Made by a program: the position numbers and the translations under genes. Positions 16,498 through 24,744 of a DNA stretch of 64,000 nt are shown piece by piece; within the stretch, counting starts at the first letter, position 1, and every line of letters starts with the position of its first letter. Where the stretch lies: NCBI RefSeq assembly GCF_037974265.1, contig NZ_CP150233.1:5146001-5210000 (forward strand). Reading direction: 5' to 3'. The stretch is from Paenibacillus sp. FSL R5-0623 (GTDB lineage: Bacteria; Bacillota; Bacilli; Paenibacillales; Paenibacillaceae). The notes beneath the pieces were generated by a model. It made no database searches. It saw only the letters and a program-made list of their open reading frames with translations, and had not been told where the DNA came from.

Positions 16498-17494
16498 AGT
16501 AATCATCCACATCCGAGCGTGTCACCACAGAGATCCCTGTGTCCACCATCACGGGAAGCGGTGCATTTTCACCGGATGAGGATGGAGCAGGAACCGTTAA
16601 CTGGTGATGCAGATGGAACAGATATTGGAGCGACCAATATCCCATATTCCAGGTTCCCTGTGCAATTGTAGCTGAGATCGTACCGTTCTTGATCATGTCC
16701 AATGTAGCCTTATTTGTATCAAACGAAATAATCTGCAATGGATGTCTGTCCCCGGCAGTTTGAACGGCTTCCCCCGCCCCTGCTCCTCCGGTGGCTTCAG
16801 TCACAAAGATACCCGCCAGCTCGGGATGTTCCTTCATCATTCTCTGTGTTTCGTCTCTGGATACCATCGCATCACCGTGTCCGTCTGCAACTTCAACAAT
16901 CTGCATGGAAGGGTATCTCTCCTTGATCGTATCGCGGAAGCCCTTCGTGCGCTCTTCATGATTTTGTTGTCCGGGCAAGGTTAATACCGCGACCTCTCCC
17001 TCACGACCCAGAAGTTCAGCCATTTTATCAGCAGCTATTACACCTGACTTGTAATTATCTGTCCCAAGAAAAGAATAGGCCTGGCTAGCAGGTGCATCCG
17101 CGTCAAATAATACAACAGGGATATCTGCGTCGATTGCCTTGTTAATCGCTGGAACTAACGATTGAGGATCGATTGCAGATATAGCAATGCCCGCGGGTTT
17201 ACGAGCGATAGCCTGCTCGATCACCATGGTCTGCTCCTTCGCATCATACCGGGTAGCCCCGCGATATTCTACGGTCACGCCAAGCGCATCCGCGGCATCC
17301 TCGAAGCCTTTGAGTGGGCTCTTCCAATACTCCAGCCCGGACTGGAATGTAATCATGATATACGTCTCTCCGATATCACCGCGCAGCCCCCGGTCCTCCC
17401 AAGAACTGTTTACTTGACTGGTGTATTCGAATCTCAACACATACAACGCAAATGCTGAGATTAGCAAAATATAGACTAGCAGCATTTTCTTCAT
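16487..17494 (-). CDS. membrane-anchored sugar-binding protein of a three-component sensor
   Basis: This 335-residue RbsB-type binding protein starts with an uncleaved-looking helix (LLVYILLISAFALYVL, no lipobox cysteine). The body resembles ribose/xylose binding proteins: FQSGLEYWKSPLKGFEDA, AIARKPAGIAISAIDPQSL, VLFDADAPASQAYSFLGTDN and IISFDTNKATLDMIKNG. Encoded first in an operon with the kinase and regulator, it fits the XylFII-LytS arrangement. There, an anchored binding protein presents the sugar signal to the kinase and does not take part in transport. The ATG at 17494 is preferred to a GTG at 17503, since GAGGAA then has normal spacing. Confidence 0.9.
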   Translation of the reverse strand: MKKMLLVYILLISAFALYVLRFEYTSQVNSSWEDRGLRGDIGETYIMITFQSGLEYWKSPLKGFEDAADALGVTVEYRGATRYDAKEQTMVIEQAIARKPAGIAISAIDPQSLVPAINKAIDADIPVVLFDADAPASQAYSFLGTDNYKSGVIAADKMAELLGREGEVAVLTLPGQQNHEERTKGFRDTIKERYPSMQIVEVADGHGDAMVSRDETQRMMKEHPELAGIFVTEATGGAGAGEAVQTAGDRHPLQIISFDTNKATLDMIKNGTISATIAQGTWNMGYWSLQYLFHLHHQLTVPAPSSSGENAPLPVMVDTGISVVTRSDVDDYYAK

Positions 17495-17541
17495 TACGTT
17501 CACTTCCTCAAGTGGTCAGATCATCTTGTGCTTCGTTTAAA

Positions 17542-17557
17542 TTGTAAACGCAATCAT
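17542..17557. promoter_or_regulatory. candidate CcpA box upstream of the sensor operon
   Basis: The sequence TTGTAAACGCAATCAT fits the cre consensus WTGNAANCGNWWNCAW at all 16 positions. It lies 48 nt upstream of the sugar-binding-protein start. Together with the weaker box in front of chvE, it suggests that sensing and uptake are both shut down by preferred carbon sources. Confidence 0.65.
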
Positions 17558-17700
17558 AAAAAAAGAAAACTACCCCTTATCTTTTATACGGAAGCCCCTA
17601 TTGCTACCCGTGTGCCTGCTGCAATAATGTACTATATGGTTTTTCCCTCTGGACGTATGATCATGGAACTAAACTACAACCAGAGGAGAGCATCATCCTT

Positions 17701-18282
17701 ATGAATCTTGCATCTTTTTTAATCTACTGCATCGTCGTAACATTTACCCCCGGCCCCAGCAATATCGTAATTCTTTCTTCTACACAGATCGTTGGCGCAC
17801 GAAAAACAATGCACTATGTATGGGGAGCTACGCTGGCATTTGGTCTGCTGCTTACCGCCTCAGCTTTTCTTAATCAGCTTCTTGCGGGAGTGTTACCCGG
17901 AATTCTGAAGGTGATGCAGATTGTCGGCGGCCTGTACATGGTGTATCTGGCGTACCAGATCTACAAGATGGGTACCACCGAGGATGCACCGAAACAAGTT
18001 ACCGGATTCTGGAACGGTTTCATCATGCAATTTGTGAATCCAAAGGTCGTCTTGTTTACTTTCACTGTCATTCCAAGTTATGTATTGCCCTTTTATCAAA
18101 GTTTATTTTCTTCGTTCCTGTTCGTGCTGCTCATTACCTTCATTGGTTTTCTGGCCTATTCCAGTTGGGTTGTTTTTGGCACGGTTTTCAGAACGTTGCT
18201 GAATCGCCACCAAAAATTACTGAGTATTCTCATGGCACTTTTTTTGTTATACTCAGCCATTATAGTATCCGGATTAATCTAA
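17701..18282 (+). CDS. LysE-family exporter
   Basis: The 193-residue protein has six predicted membrane helices and the family start motif FTPGPSNIVILSSTQIVGAR, with NPKVVLFTFTVIPSYV in the middle. LysE/RhtB proteins export amino acids or related small metabolites. GAGGAGAG lies upstream of the ATG. An AraC-type regulator gene starts 20 nt after the stop, so the pair is probably a regulator-controlled export unit. The substrate is not deducible. Confidence 0.9.
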   Translation: MNLASFLIYCIVVTFTPGPSNIVILSSTQIVGARKTMHYVWGATLAFGLLLTASAFLNQLLAGVLPGILKVMQIVGGLYMVYLAYQIYKMGTTEDAPKQVTGFWNGFIMQFVNPKVVLFTFTVIPSYVLPFYQSLFSSFLFVLLITFIGFLAYSSWVVFGTVFRTLLNRHQKLLSILMALFLLYSAIIVSGLI

Positions 18283-18301
18283 AGCTTGGGAGGTGTGCTG
18301 C

Positions 18302-19087
18302 ATGGAACGGTTTAACTATAAAAAGTCGCAAGACGTGCTGGCACTATCCGCCAGCTTTACTGATTTTGCATACAAAAAACATTGCCACGAGGAGTATGCG
18401 GTTGGCGTAACCCTGCGTGGCATTCAACAATATAACCTGGACGGACAATATCAGGCGTCTCACCAAAATGGTGTCATGTTGTTTAACCGTGAACAGTCCC
18501 ATGATGGAAGCTCCTATGATAAGGCTGGCATTGACTATGTGATGCTGTATTTGAAGCCGGAATTGGTAGAGGAGATTATCGGCAAAAAGGAATTGCGTTT
18601 TGGAAGTCCCATCGTCTATGATCCCGAGCTTGCACGTAAGATCCTGATGCTGAACGACGCCGTCCAACTCAGACAGGACGAAGCCGAGTGCAGCGAACGA
18701 GTCTTCGATCTGGTTCACCTGCTGGCTCAGAAGGAGATGGACACCAAGCTCTGGTTGCCTCAGGACAACCTGGTCCGCAAAGCCAAGGAAATCATGTTTT
18801 GCAGCACCGAAGATGTGCTCAAGCTGGACAACCTAAGCGCCGAATTTGGCATGTCCAAGTTTCAATTTATCCGTGAATTCAAGGCACATGCAGGCATATC
18901 CCCCTACCAGTTTTTCCTGAACTGCAAGGTAGAGCGTGCCCGTCAATCCATCGAAACACACAAGGACGTCTATGCTGCTGTTGCCGATTGTGGATTTGTC
19001 GATCTGACCCATCTGAACCGACATTTCAAACGGGTATTTGGTGTCACGGCTTATGAATACATGTTGCAACTGAACTATAAAAGATGA
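18302..19087 (+). CDS. AraC-family transcriptional regulator
   Basis: The 261-residue regulator has an N-terminal cupin-type ligand domain (about 1-150; KKHCHEEYAVGVTLRGIQQY is the usual metal-or-ligand strand pair). Its C-terminal double helix-turn-helix spans about 165-260 (DNLSAEFGMSKFQFIREFKA and AVADCGFVDLTHLNRHFKR). The architecture is typical of regulators next to LysE exporters. GGGAGG is 8 nt from the ATG at 18302. A GTG at 18293 is in frame but too close to this site. It likely senses the exporter substrate. Confidence 0.9.
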   Translation: MERFNYKKSQDVLALSASFTDFAYKKHCHEEYAVGVTLRGIQQYNLDGQYQASHQNGVMLFNREQSHDGSSYDKAGIDYVMLYLKPELVEEIIGKKELRFGSPIVYDPELARKILMLNDAVQLRQDEAECSERVFDLVHLLAQKEMDTKLWLPQDNLVRKAKEIMFCSTEDVLKLDNLSAEFGMSKFQFIREFKAHAGISPYQFFLNCKVERARQSIETHKDVYAAVADCGFVDLTHLNRHFKRVFGVTAYEYMLQLNYKR

Positions 19088-19096
19088 ACTAAAGAA

Positions 19097-19286
19097 TATA
19101 CACTGGCCACTCCGATGACAGAATAACCTTCTGATCGCTGTTATCCCCAGATTTTTTTGATCCCTTTTTATAAAGGGAAAATCCGGGGATAGCGTATGCT
19201 TCCGATGCAGCTTTCTTTCAGAAAGCTTTTAGGCGAACGCTCCACTTCTTCAGGTTCTTTCTGTCCTCTCCGTTTTGTGTAAATGT
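19097..19286. repeat. structured ~190-bp repeat, copy A
   Basis: This is the first of three copies of a dispersed element (others at 26226-26422 and 60011-60203). Ends ATATACAC and GTGTAAAT are complementary. Inside lie GACAGAA (19117-19123) facing TTCTGTC (19259-19265), AACCT facing AGGTT, a long hairpin CGCT-GTT-ATCCCC / GGGGATAGCG, and the 8-bp hairpin AGCTTTCT-TTC-AGAAAGCT. It sits between the convergent AraC regulator and TIMP-like genes and encodes no protein. Confidence 0.85.
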
Positions 19287-19313
19287 TTAGTTTAATTTAT
19301 ATCAGACCTGCAA

Positions 19314-19886
19314 TCAGATTCTTTTCTTTCGTCTCCAGACCCACACAACTGCCAATGCTGCTAATAAAATGACTGCACCGTATATGAAGAGATAGAAAGG
19401 CCCACTTCGCCCTTCGTTGGGTTCTCCAAAATCTTCTTTACTTACAACCTTTCCCGCGCCCAGCAATTTCAAGTCGTCTCCGGCTTGTTCCATAGGAACA
19501 TTGCCACTGCACAGATTCGTATGCAGCCTGTTGTCTTGTTCATCCAGACTGGCAAAGATCAGGTAGGACTGATTCTTTTCAAATTGAATGCCACAGGAGT
19601 CAGACCCTCCGTCCTTCCCCACAATTTTCATCTTTTTGGCACTGACTCCCTTCCATGCAGTATCTACATCAAAGGTATACTCTCTTAAGATGCCATCATG
19701 CTTCGATTGCTGAGAATCGCCTTTCTTTACTACTTTTCCTGTAAATACCGTGGTATACGTTTCCAAACTCTCTTGAACATCACTCTCGACACAACTGCAA
19801 GCATACACTTTCTCTCCGGGAAATAGAGCTAACCCTGACATAACCAACAGTAAGACCAACATGCACATCACCAACCGTCGTTTCAT
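19314..19886 (-). CDS. TIMP-like secreted protein with C-terminal membrane helix
   Basis: The 190-residue protein has a signal peptide (about 1-28) ending before ACSCVES. A mature N-terminal Cys-x-Cys is the hallmark of the tissue-inhibitor-of-metalloproteinase (NTR) fold. Two more cysteines follow (DSCGIQF and NLCSGN), and a membrane helix (about 160-182) precedes the basic WRRKKRI tail. This layout resembles bacterial TIMP-like proteins of unknown role. It would display an NTR-like domain outside the cell. GGGAG sits 8 nt from the ATG at 19886. Upstream in-frame ATGs (19919, 19901) look unused. Confidence 0.75.
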   Translation of the reverse strand: MKRRLVMCMLVLLLVMSGLALFPGEKVYACSCVESDVQESLETYTTVFTGKVVKKGDSQQSKHDGILREYTFDVDTAWKGVSAKKMKIVGKDGGSDSCGIQFEKNQSYLIFASLDEQDNRLHTNLCSGNVPMEQAGDDLKLLGAGKVVSKEDFGEPNEGRSGPFYLFIYGAVILLAALAVVWVWRRKKRI

Positions 19887-20054
19887 TCCGCCCACTCCCA
19901 TATTAGATTCTCTGCTCAAACAACCGTGTTAAGATTACATATTTTTATTGCTGCAATATTTATTGTAAAATTATAGCACAATACCAATATGGCTATGATC
20001 GCATTCGCAGACACAACCTACAAAATCAAACATCACGGAGGAACTCAACATTTG

Positions 20055-20720
20055 ATGCACAATTGGAAAAAGTATATCTCATTCCCGCTGCTCGTTGCAG
20101 CGTTATGCATGATCGCCTTTATAAGCATCGCCCTGTCCATTAGCGACAACCAGATTCATCGATTTGATGATACCTTAATCGGCTGGGTTCAGGGGTTGGA
20201 ATCCCCTGGTATGACACAATTCATGCACCTTTTTACCTGGATCGGCAGCGAAATGCCTGTGGTCTTCATTACCATCATCGCCATGATTGTGTTATACGTT
20301 TGCCTGCGACACAAACGCGAACTGCTCTTTCTGGCTTGCGTGCTCCTAGGTTCAACCCTGTTAAACGCATTGCTCAAGCTGGTATTCCAGCGTGCCAGAC
20401 CTACCATTAACCGGATCATTGAAGTGAGCGGTTACAGCTTCCCCAGTGGGCATTCCATGGCAGCATTTAGCCTGTACGGTGGACTGGCCTTTCTAATCTG
20501 GAAACATGTACCCACCGTCACTGGACGTGTGCTGATGATTGTTGCCAGCGCCGTATTTATACTGACCATTGGGATAAGTCGTATCTACTTGGGGGTGCAT
20601 TATCCAAGTGATATCGTCGGCGGATACTTCTTGAGTGGTTGCTGGCTCTCCACATGCATATGGTTTTATCGGCGGCATTTGGAGCGCATGTCCCAATTGC
20701 ATTCCAGAAGACTGGCCTAG
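20055..20720 (+). CDS. PAP2-family phosphatase
   Basis: The 221-residue membrane protein carries all three phosphatidic-acid-phosphatase signatures: KLVFQRARP, PSGHSMAAF and SRIYLGVHYPSDIVGG (motifs KxxxxxxRP, PSGH and SRxxxxxHxxxD). They are spread over about six membrane helices. Likely substrates are undecaprenyl diphosphate or a phospholipid phosphate at the outer membrane face. The frame is open from 19989, but GGAGG (about 20038-20044) points to the ATG at 20055 or the TTG directly before it. Confidence 0.92.
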   Translation: MHNWKKYISFPLLVAALCMIAFISIALSISDNQIHRFDDTLIGWVQGLESPGMTQFMHLFTWIGSEMPVVFITIIAMIVLYVCLRHKRELLFLACVLLGSTLLNALLKLVFQRARPTINRIIEVSGYSFPSGHSMAAFSLYGGLAFLIWKHVPTVTGRVLMIVASAVFILTIGISRIYLGVHYPSDIVGGYFLSGCWLSTCIWFYRRHLERMSQLHSRRLA

Positions 20721-20738
20721 GCGGCTCGCTATTGTACT

Positions 20739-20796
20739 ACACCAAGAAATACCCGGCTATCCTTCAGTTAAGGAAAGCCGGGTATTTCTTGGTGTT
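20739..20796. terminator. bidirectional terminator after the PAP2 gene
   Basis: This is a strong hairpin: ACACCAAGAAATACCCGGCT and its complement flank a 16-nt inner segment that itself pairs (TCCTT and AAGGA). The T-rich part is inside the stem. It serves both the PAP2 gene and the convergent germination operon. Confidence 0.7.
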
Positions 20797-20808
20797 AAAT
20801 GTCCTATC

Positions 20809-21915
20809 TTATTCTTGAATCCCATCCTGTATGAGGTGCAAATCCACATGTAAGCGAATATCCATGGCAGAATAGTTCTTGTAGAATGTCTGGCTATTCC
20901 ATTGACGGGTACGGCTTTTCACATAATCTCCGAAGCCTACAGGGTCCACATGTTCGGATTGAAATTTCTGAACCAGTCGATTGATTTTTGCTTCCATATG
21001 TTGTTGGATCTCACGCTCCAGAGCTTTCATATCTTTGCCTGATAAGAGAAAGTCATTTTGTGAGTCTTTAATGATGGAAGCACTGATCCGAATGCTCGTA
21101 TCCAAAGTCTCGGACTGTGGATCAGAAGACCGATGCTTTACGGATGAAGACAAAATTTTAAGCAATGCATAGTGAGGTTCTTTCGGAACGGATTGTGTCA
21201 AGTTAGGAACATCTGTGATAGGCACCAGAAACTTTCCGTTTTTAGCGTTTTCTGTCAGCAATTTCAAGCATAACCCCTCATCCTCATTGATCTGAAGCGT
21301 TGCGATTTCACCCCTAAATATGACCAACCCATCCAGTTCAATTTTCTGTTGTTCATTAAGGGCGAGCCTTGGAAGATAAATATCCTGACCCTTGCTAAAA
21401 TACTGGAATAACGTCTGATGCAAGCTTGAATGAGGTAGATTTGCATAATTGGCATTTTGCTCGATCAATTTCATCAGATATAACGGATCTTGAAAAGGCA
21501 TGGATGCTTTAATAATATCCAGCGCCTTGCCTTCAGCAACCGCAAGCTGCATCCGTCTGGACACCTTTGTATTGTGAGACAGAATATGTAAAATATTCCG
21601 AATTCCATGGCGTGCATATGTTTCCCCGAGTACCATCACTCTCAACTGACCGTATTCAATAGGTTCCTTCGACTGCATATTCATCCTTGACACAACGTCA
21701 AAGTTATTTGATGAATCGATCTCCATCAATCTAACATCACTTTTGTCTTTGTCGCTATACTCCCCAATCAGCACACTGTTATGGATGTGGTTGTCTTGCA
21801 GATCGTATGCGGAAGTCAGAACAAGACTGATCTTGTTAATGATACTGGTATCTTTACAGGAACTGAGGAGAAATATGACCATTAAAATCAACAGGATTCT
21901 GCCTATACGGTTCAT
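20809..21915 (-). CDS. spore germination lipoprotein, GerAC/GerKC-type
   Basis: The 368-residue protein has a lipobox LLSSCKD near residue 20 and the Ger(x)C family body. Notable parts are GQLRVMVLGETYARHGI, the RISASIIKDSQND core and a C-terminal region KINRLVQKFQSEHVDPVGFGDYVKSR. This last block is characteristic of the C subunit. It would be exposed on the outer face of the spore inner membrane as part of a nutrient germinant receptor. The ATG at 21915 has GGAG 8 nt upstream. Third gene of the operon. Confidence 0.92.
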   Translation of the reverse strand: MNRIGRILLILMVIFLLSSCKDTSIINKISLVLTSAYDLQDNHIHNSVLIGEYSDKDKSDVRLMEIDSSNNFDVVSRMNMQSKEPIEYGQLRVMVLGETYARHGIRNILHILSHNTKVSRRMQLAVAEGKALDIIKASMPFQDPLYLMKLIEQNANYANLPHSSLHQTLFQYFSKGQDIYLPRLALNEQQKIELDGLVIFRGEIATLQINEDEGLCLKLLTENAKNGKFLVPITDVPNLTQSVPKEPHYALLKILSSSVKHRSSDPQSETLDTSIRISASIIKDSQNDFLLSGKDMKALEREIQQHMEAKINRLVQKFQSEHVDPVGFGDYVKSRTRQWNSQTFYKNYSAMDIRLHVDLHLIQDGIQE

Positions 21916-21920
21916 ACTAA

Positions 21921-23420
21921 TCACTCCTCGTCCAGACGATTTGTTCGATGCATTTTACCTGGCTTATAACGAATGAAAGAGAGTGGCCTCAAATAACTCG
22001 GACGGGTATTCGTCTGTTCATAGGATGCCCGAATTAGACTGTCTTTGAGATCATTGAACCGCATCGGGAAGAATGGCGACATGTATGGTGAACCTAAGGA
22101 CTTCAAACGCGACAGATGAACCAGCAGAAAACAAAGTCCAATTGCAATGCCTAACGCCCCCCAGAGTGAAGCTAGCAGAATAATTGGAAATCGTAAAAAG
22201 CGAATGGCATTCGACATTTTATAGATCGGTGTGACAAATGAAGCTAGCGCAGACAAGGACACAATAATAATTAATACATTACTTGTGAGAGCAGCTTCTA
22301 CAGCAGCTTGTCCCAGAATAATGCCCCCCACTACGCCTAGTGTTTGTCCGATACGATTAGGTAGTCTCGCTCCGGCTTCCCGCAAAAATTCAATCGTCGT
22401 TTCCAGAAATATTGCTTCAAAAAGAGGCGGAAAAGGTACACTTTGCCTGGTCGAAATCAATTTGCCCAAAAGCTCTTTAGGCACAACTTCGTAGTGAAAT
22501 GTCATTAAGGCAACATATAGCGCCGAGGCGAATAGGGAGAAAATTACCCCAAAGATGCGGATCAGGCGAAAAAAGGAACCCAGCGCCCAAGGCAGATAAT
22601 AATCCTCCGGAGAGACAAAGAAATCAAACAACGTCGATGGGCCTGTTATAAAAGAGGGAGAGCCATCACTAATCACCGCCACCTGGCCTGTTATGAGCGC
22701 ATAGATAACTCTGTCCCTGCGTTCCGTTGTCGTAAATAACGGAAAAGGCGTGAACGAATTATCTGCAATCAATTGATCCAATTGTGAGGTATCAAATACA
22801 ACATCAAAATCAATAGCCTTCAGTCTTTCTTCCATCCTCGTCACGTTGTCAGGATTGACGATGCCTTCTACATAGAGAATGGCCACTTTGGACTGGGACA
22901 AGGACCCGATCGTTATTTCCTTTACAATCAGATTGGTTGTTCGCAGCTGCATGCGAATCAAATGCAGATTCACTGGCAAAGATTCCACAAAACCGACTTT
23001 GGGACCTATTACACTGAACTCATTCTCCGTATCATTATTACTCCGAATCCCCTCCTTGCCTGTCATGGGAACAAGAATGATCTCCTGTTCATGAGTAAGG
23101 CATCGAATCAGCAGACTGCCTTGAAGAAGAGCTTGCAACACTTCATCACTCTGATCCGAAACTTTCAGTTCTTCCAGAGGGATATGAGTTATCAGATCGT
23201 GCAAACTCACTACTGTGTCAATAGCAGTTTGCTCTTGCAACGCATGAATTACAATTTCCAGCAAATGACTGTCTATCAGCGTTTTATAATAGCAAAATTC
23301 GAGTGGCAAACTGCCGATGGTTATATCACGGGTCATGAAATCATCGGAACGACCACAGGCTGCAAGCACATCCGTAATGGACTCCAATCTTTGCTCTTGA
23401 GTATGGGCAGATAAGTTCAT
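21921..23420 (-). CDS. spore germination protein, GerAA/GerKA-type
   Basis: The 499-residue A subunit has a hydrophilic N-terminal domain (about 1-260, with VAILYVEGIVNPDNV and FTPFPLFTTTERRD). It is followed by several membrane helices and the conserved region ISTRQSVPFPPLFEAIFLET and ARLPNRIGQTLGVVGGIILG. In germinant receptors the A subunit forms part of the sensing and signalling channel. Its start overlaps the B subunit gene by 4 nt, and its end nearly overlaps the C subunit start, so the three are translationally coupled. Confidence 0.94.
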   Translation of the reverse strand: MNLSAHTQEQRLESITDVLAACGRSDDFMTRDITIGSLPLEFCYYKTLIDSHLLEIVIHALQEQTAIDTVVSLHDLITHIPLEELKVSDQSDEVLQALLQGSLLIRCLTHEQEIILVPMTGKEGIRSNNDTENEFSVIGPKVGFVESLPVNLHLIRMQLRTTNLIVKEITIGSLSQSKVAILYVEGIVNPDNVTRMEERLKAIDFDVVFDTSQLDQLIADNSFTPFPLFTTTERRDRVIYALITGQVAVISDGSPSFITGPSTLFDFFVSPEDYYLPWALGSFFRLIRIFGVIFSLFASALYVALMTFHYEVVPKELLGKLISTRQSVPFPPLFEAIFLETTIEFLREAGARLPNRIGQTLGVVGGIILGQAAVEAALTSNVLIIIVSLSALASFVTPIYKMSNAIRFLRFPIILLASLWGALGIAIGLCFLLVHLSRLKSLGSPYMSPFFPMRFNDLKDSLIRASYEQTNTRPSYLRPLSFIRYKPGKMHRTNRLDEE

Positions 23421-24562
23421 TCTTCATCTCCTTTGTCCGCGTTATTTGTGGTGTCCTTCGTGGGGGAGAACTGACCCTGATTGATTCGGAACAAGGAAAA
23501 TAGAAAAAGAAGCGGAAGATACATATAGATCAACACTTCTCCGATTCGCATATACAACTCTGTCATCATCTCAATCTGGTTGGTATCTCTAATGATCAAG
23601 ATTAAAATCACGAAGATTACCACAGCGAACTTCAGGCCCAGGGTGGGTCTGATCGACCTCTCTAATTTCAGACAATGACAGGCCGCCCAGAGCCCCAGCG
23701 TAATAATCGCTAACATTTTCAATAACCAGAAAGACAAGACCAGATACTCCATGCGTTGGATCAAGGGCATTTCGATAATACTGATCAGATTGAGTGTGGG
23801 CCACAGATGCTCTTTCATTTGTCCGTGACTGAAGAACATAAAGGCAAATGTGAAAAAAACCAAGTACACCACTGTGGCGGTAATGACTGCAGCATAAGCC
23901 CATTTAATCGAACGTTCGGGTGTTCGGATAAAGGGATAAACGACCAGCAGAATACCGCAGCCGATAAATTCGTGGAGCATATCCCGTGTTGAAAGCCAGA
24001 TGGAGGAGGCATCATGATCCAAAATCGGCAGCAAATTGCGAGGATGTAAATAGGATGACACCAGAAAAATTTGTGGAAAAACAAGCACGAGAATGAACAG
24101 GGTTCCCCAAAGACACATACCTGTTACCGACTGTATCCCGCCAGCCACGCAATAGTAGGCTATTACCAATATTGCCAGACTGATTAACCAAGTATTTTGG
24201 GTAGGCAGAACCCATAATTGAACAATATGAACATAGGAAAGGAAGGCCACAGAAGAACCCAGCACAAAGTACAACATAAAAATCCAGTTGATGATGGAGC
24301 CTGCGTACCTGCCCCAATAGCGTTGATTGATGTGTACAAGCGTAGCTTGGGTCGGGGATTGGCGTCCCAGCAAAACATACATCATTTTAATAACTCCGGC
24401 TACAATAAAAGAGGCAATCACAATGCTGATCCAACCATCGTTCTCTGCCCCGTGAAGCATCTTATATTGAAAATTCATCAAACCAACACTGACCAAACTG
24501 ACATATAACACAAAAAATATATGAATGGGCGACATATTGTAGCGGTTCCCAGACGCGTCCAC
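23417..24562 (-). CDS. spore germination permease, GerAB/GerKB-type
   Basis: The 381-residue protein has about ten membrane helices and belongs to the amino-acid-permease-like B subunits that bind the germinant. The N-terminal pattern SPIHIFFVLYVSLVSVG and the segment VYPFIRTPERSIKW are typical. Translation starts at a GTG (24562), with AAAGGTGAG upstream. It is the first gene of the operon, so the order is B-A-C and not the more usual A-B-C. No forespore promoter could be pinned down in the 180 nt upstream. Confidence 0.92.
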   Translation of the reverse strand: MDASGNRYNMSPIHIFFVLYVSLVSVGLMNFQYKMLHGAENDGWISIVIASFIVAGVIKMMYVLLGRQSPTQATLVHINQRYWGRYAGSIINWIFMLYFVLGSSVAFLSYVHIVQLWVLPTQNTWLISLAILVIAYYCVAGGIQSVTGMCLWGTLFILVLVFPQIFLVSSYLHPRNLLPILDHDASSIWLSTRDMLHEFIGCGILLVVYPFIRTPERSIKWAYAAVITATVVYLVFFTFAFMFFSHGQMKEHLWPTLNLISIIEMPLIQRMEYLVLSFWLLKMLAIITLGLWAACHCLKLERSIRPTLGLKFAVVIFVILILIIRDTNQIEMMTELYMRIGEVLIYMYLPLLFLFSLFRINQGQFSPTKDTTNNADKGDEE

Positions 24563-24692
24563 AGAAATCTCACCTTTCTAAAATCAGTTATCAACGATTC
24601 CACATTGTCCGTAAAGTAGATTTAAAATATCATAGTTAAGTAGTCACTTTAGTTCAGTATGTAAATAAATCTGCATTTTATGCACCACAATA

Positions 24693-24731
24693 CAAAAACC
24701 CGCCTGTCCCATGCATAGGAACAAGCGGGTA
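24693..24731 (-). terminator. terminator of the GH1 gene
   Basis: On the minus strand ACCCGCTTGTTCC pairs with GGGACAGGCGGGT around a short ATGC-containing loop, followed by TTTTTG. It lies 14 nt after the GH1 stop. Confidence 0.82.
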
Positions 24732-24744
24732 TTGATTTATGCAA

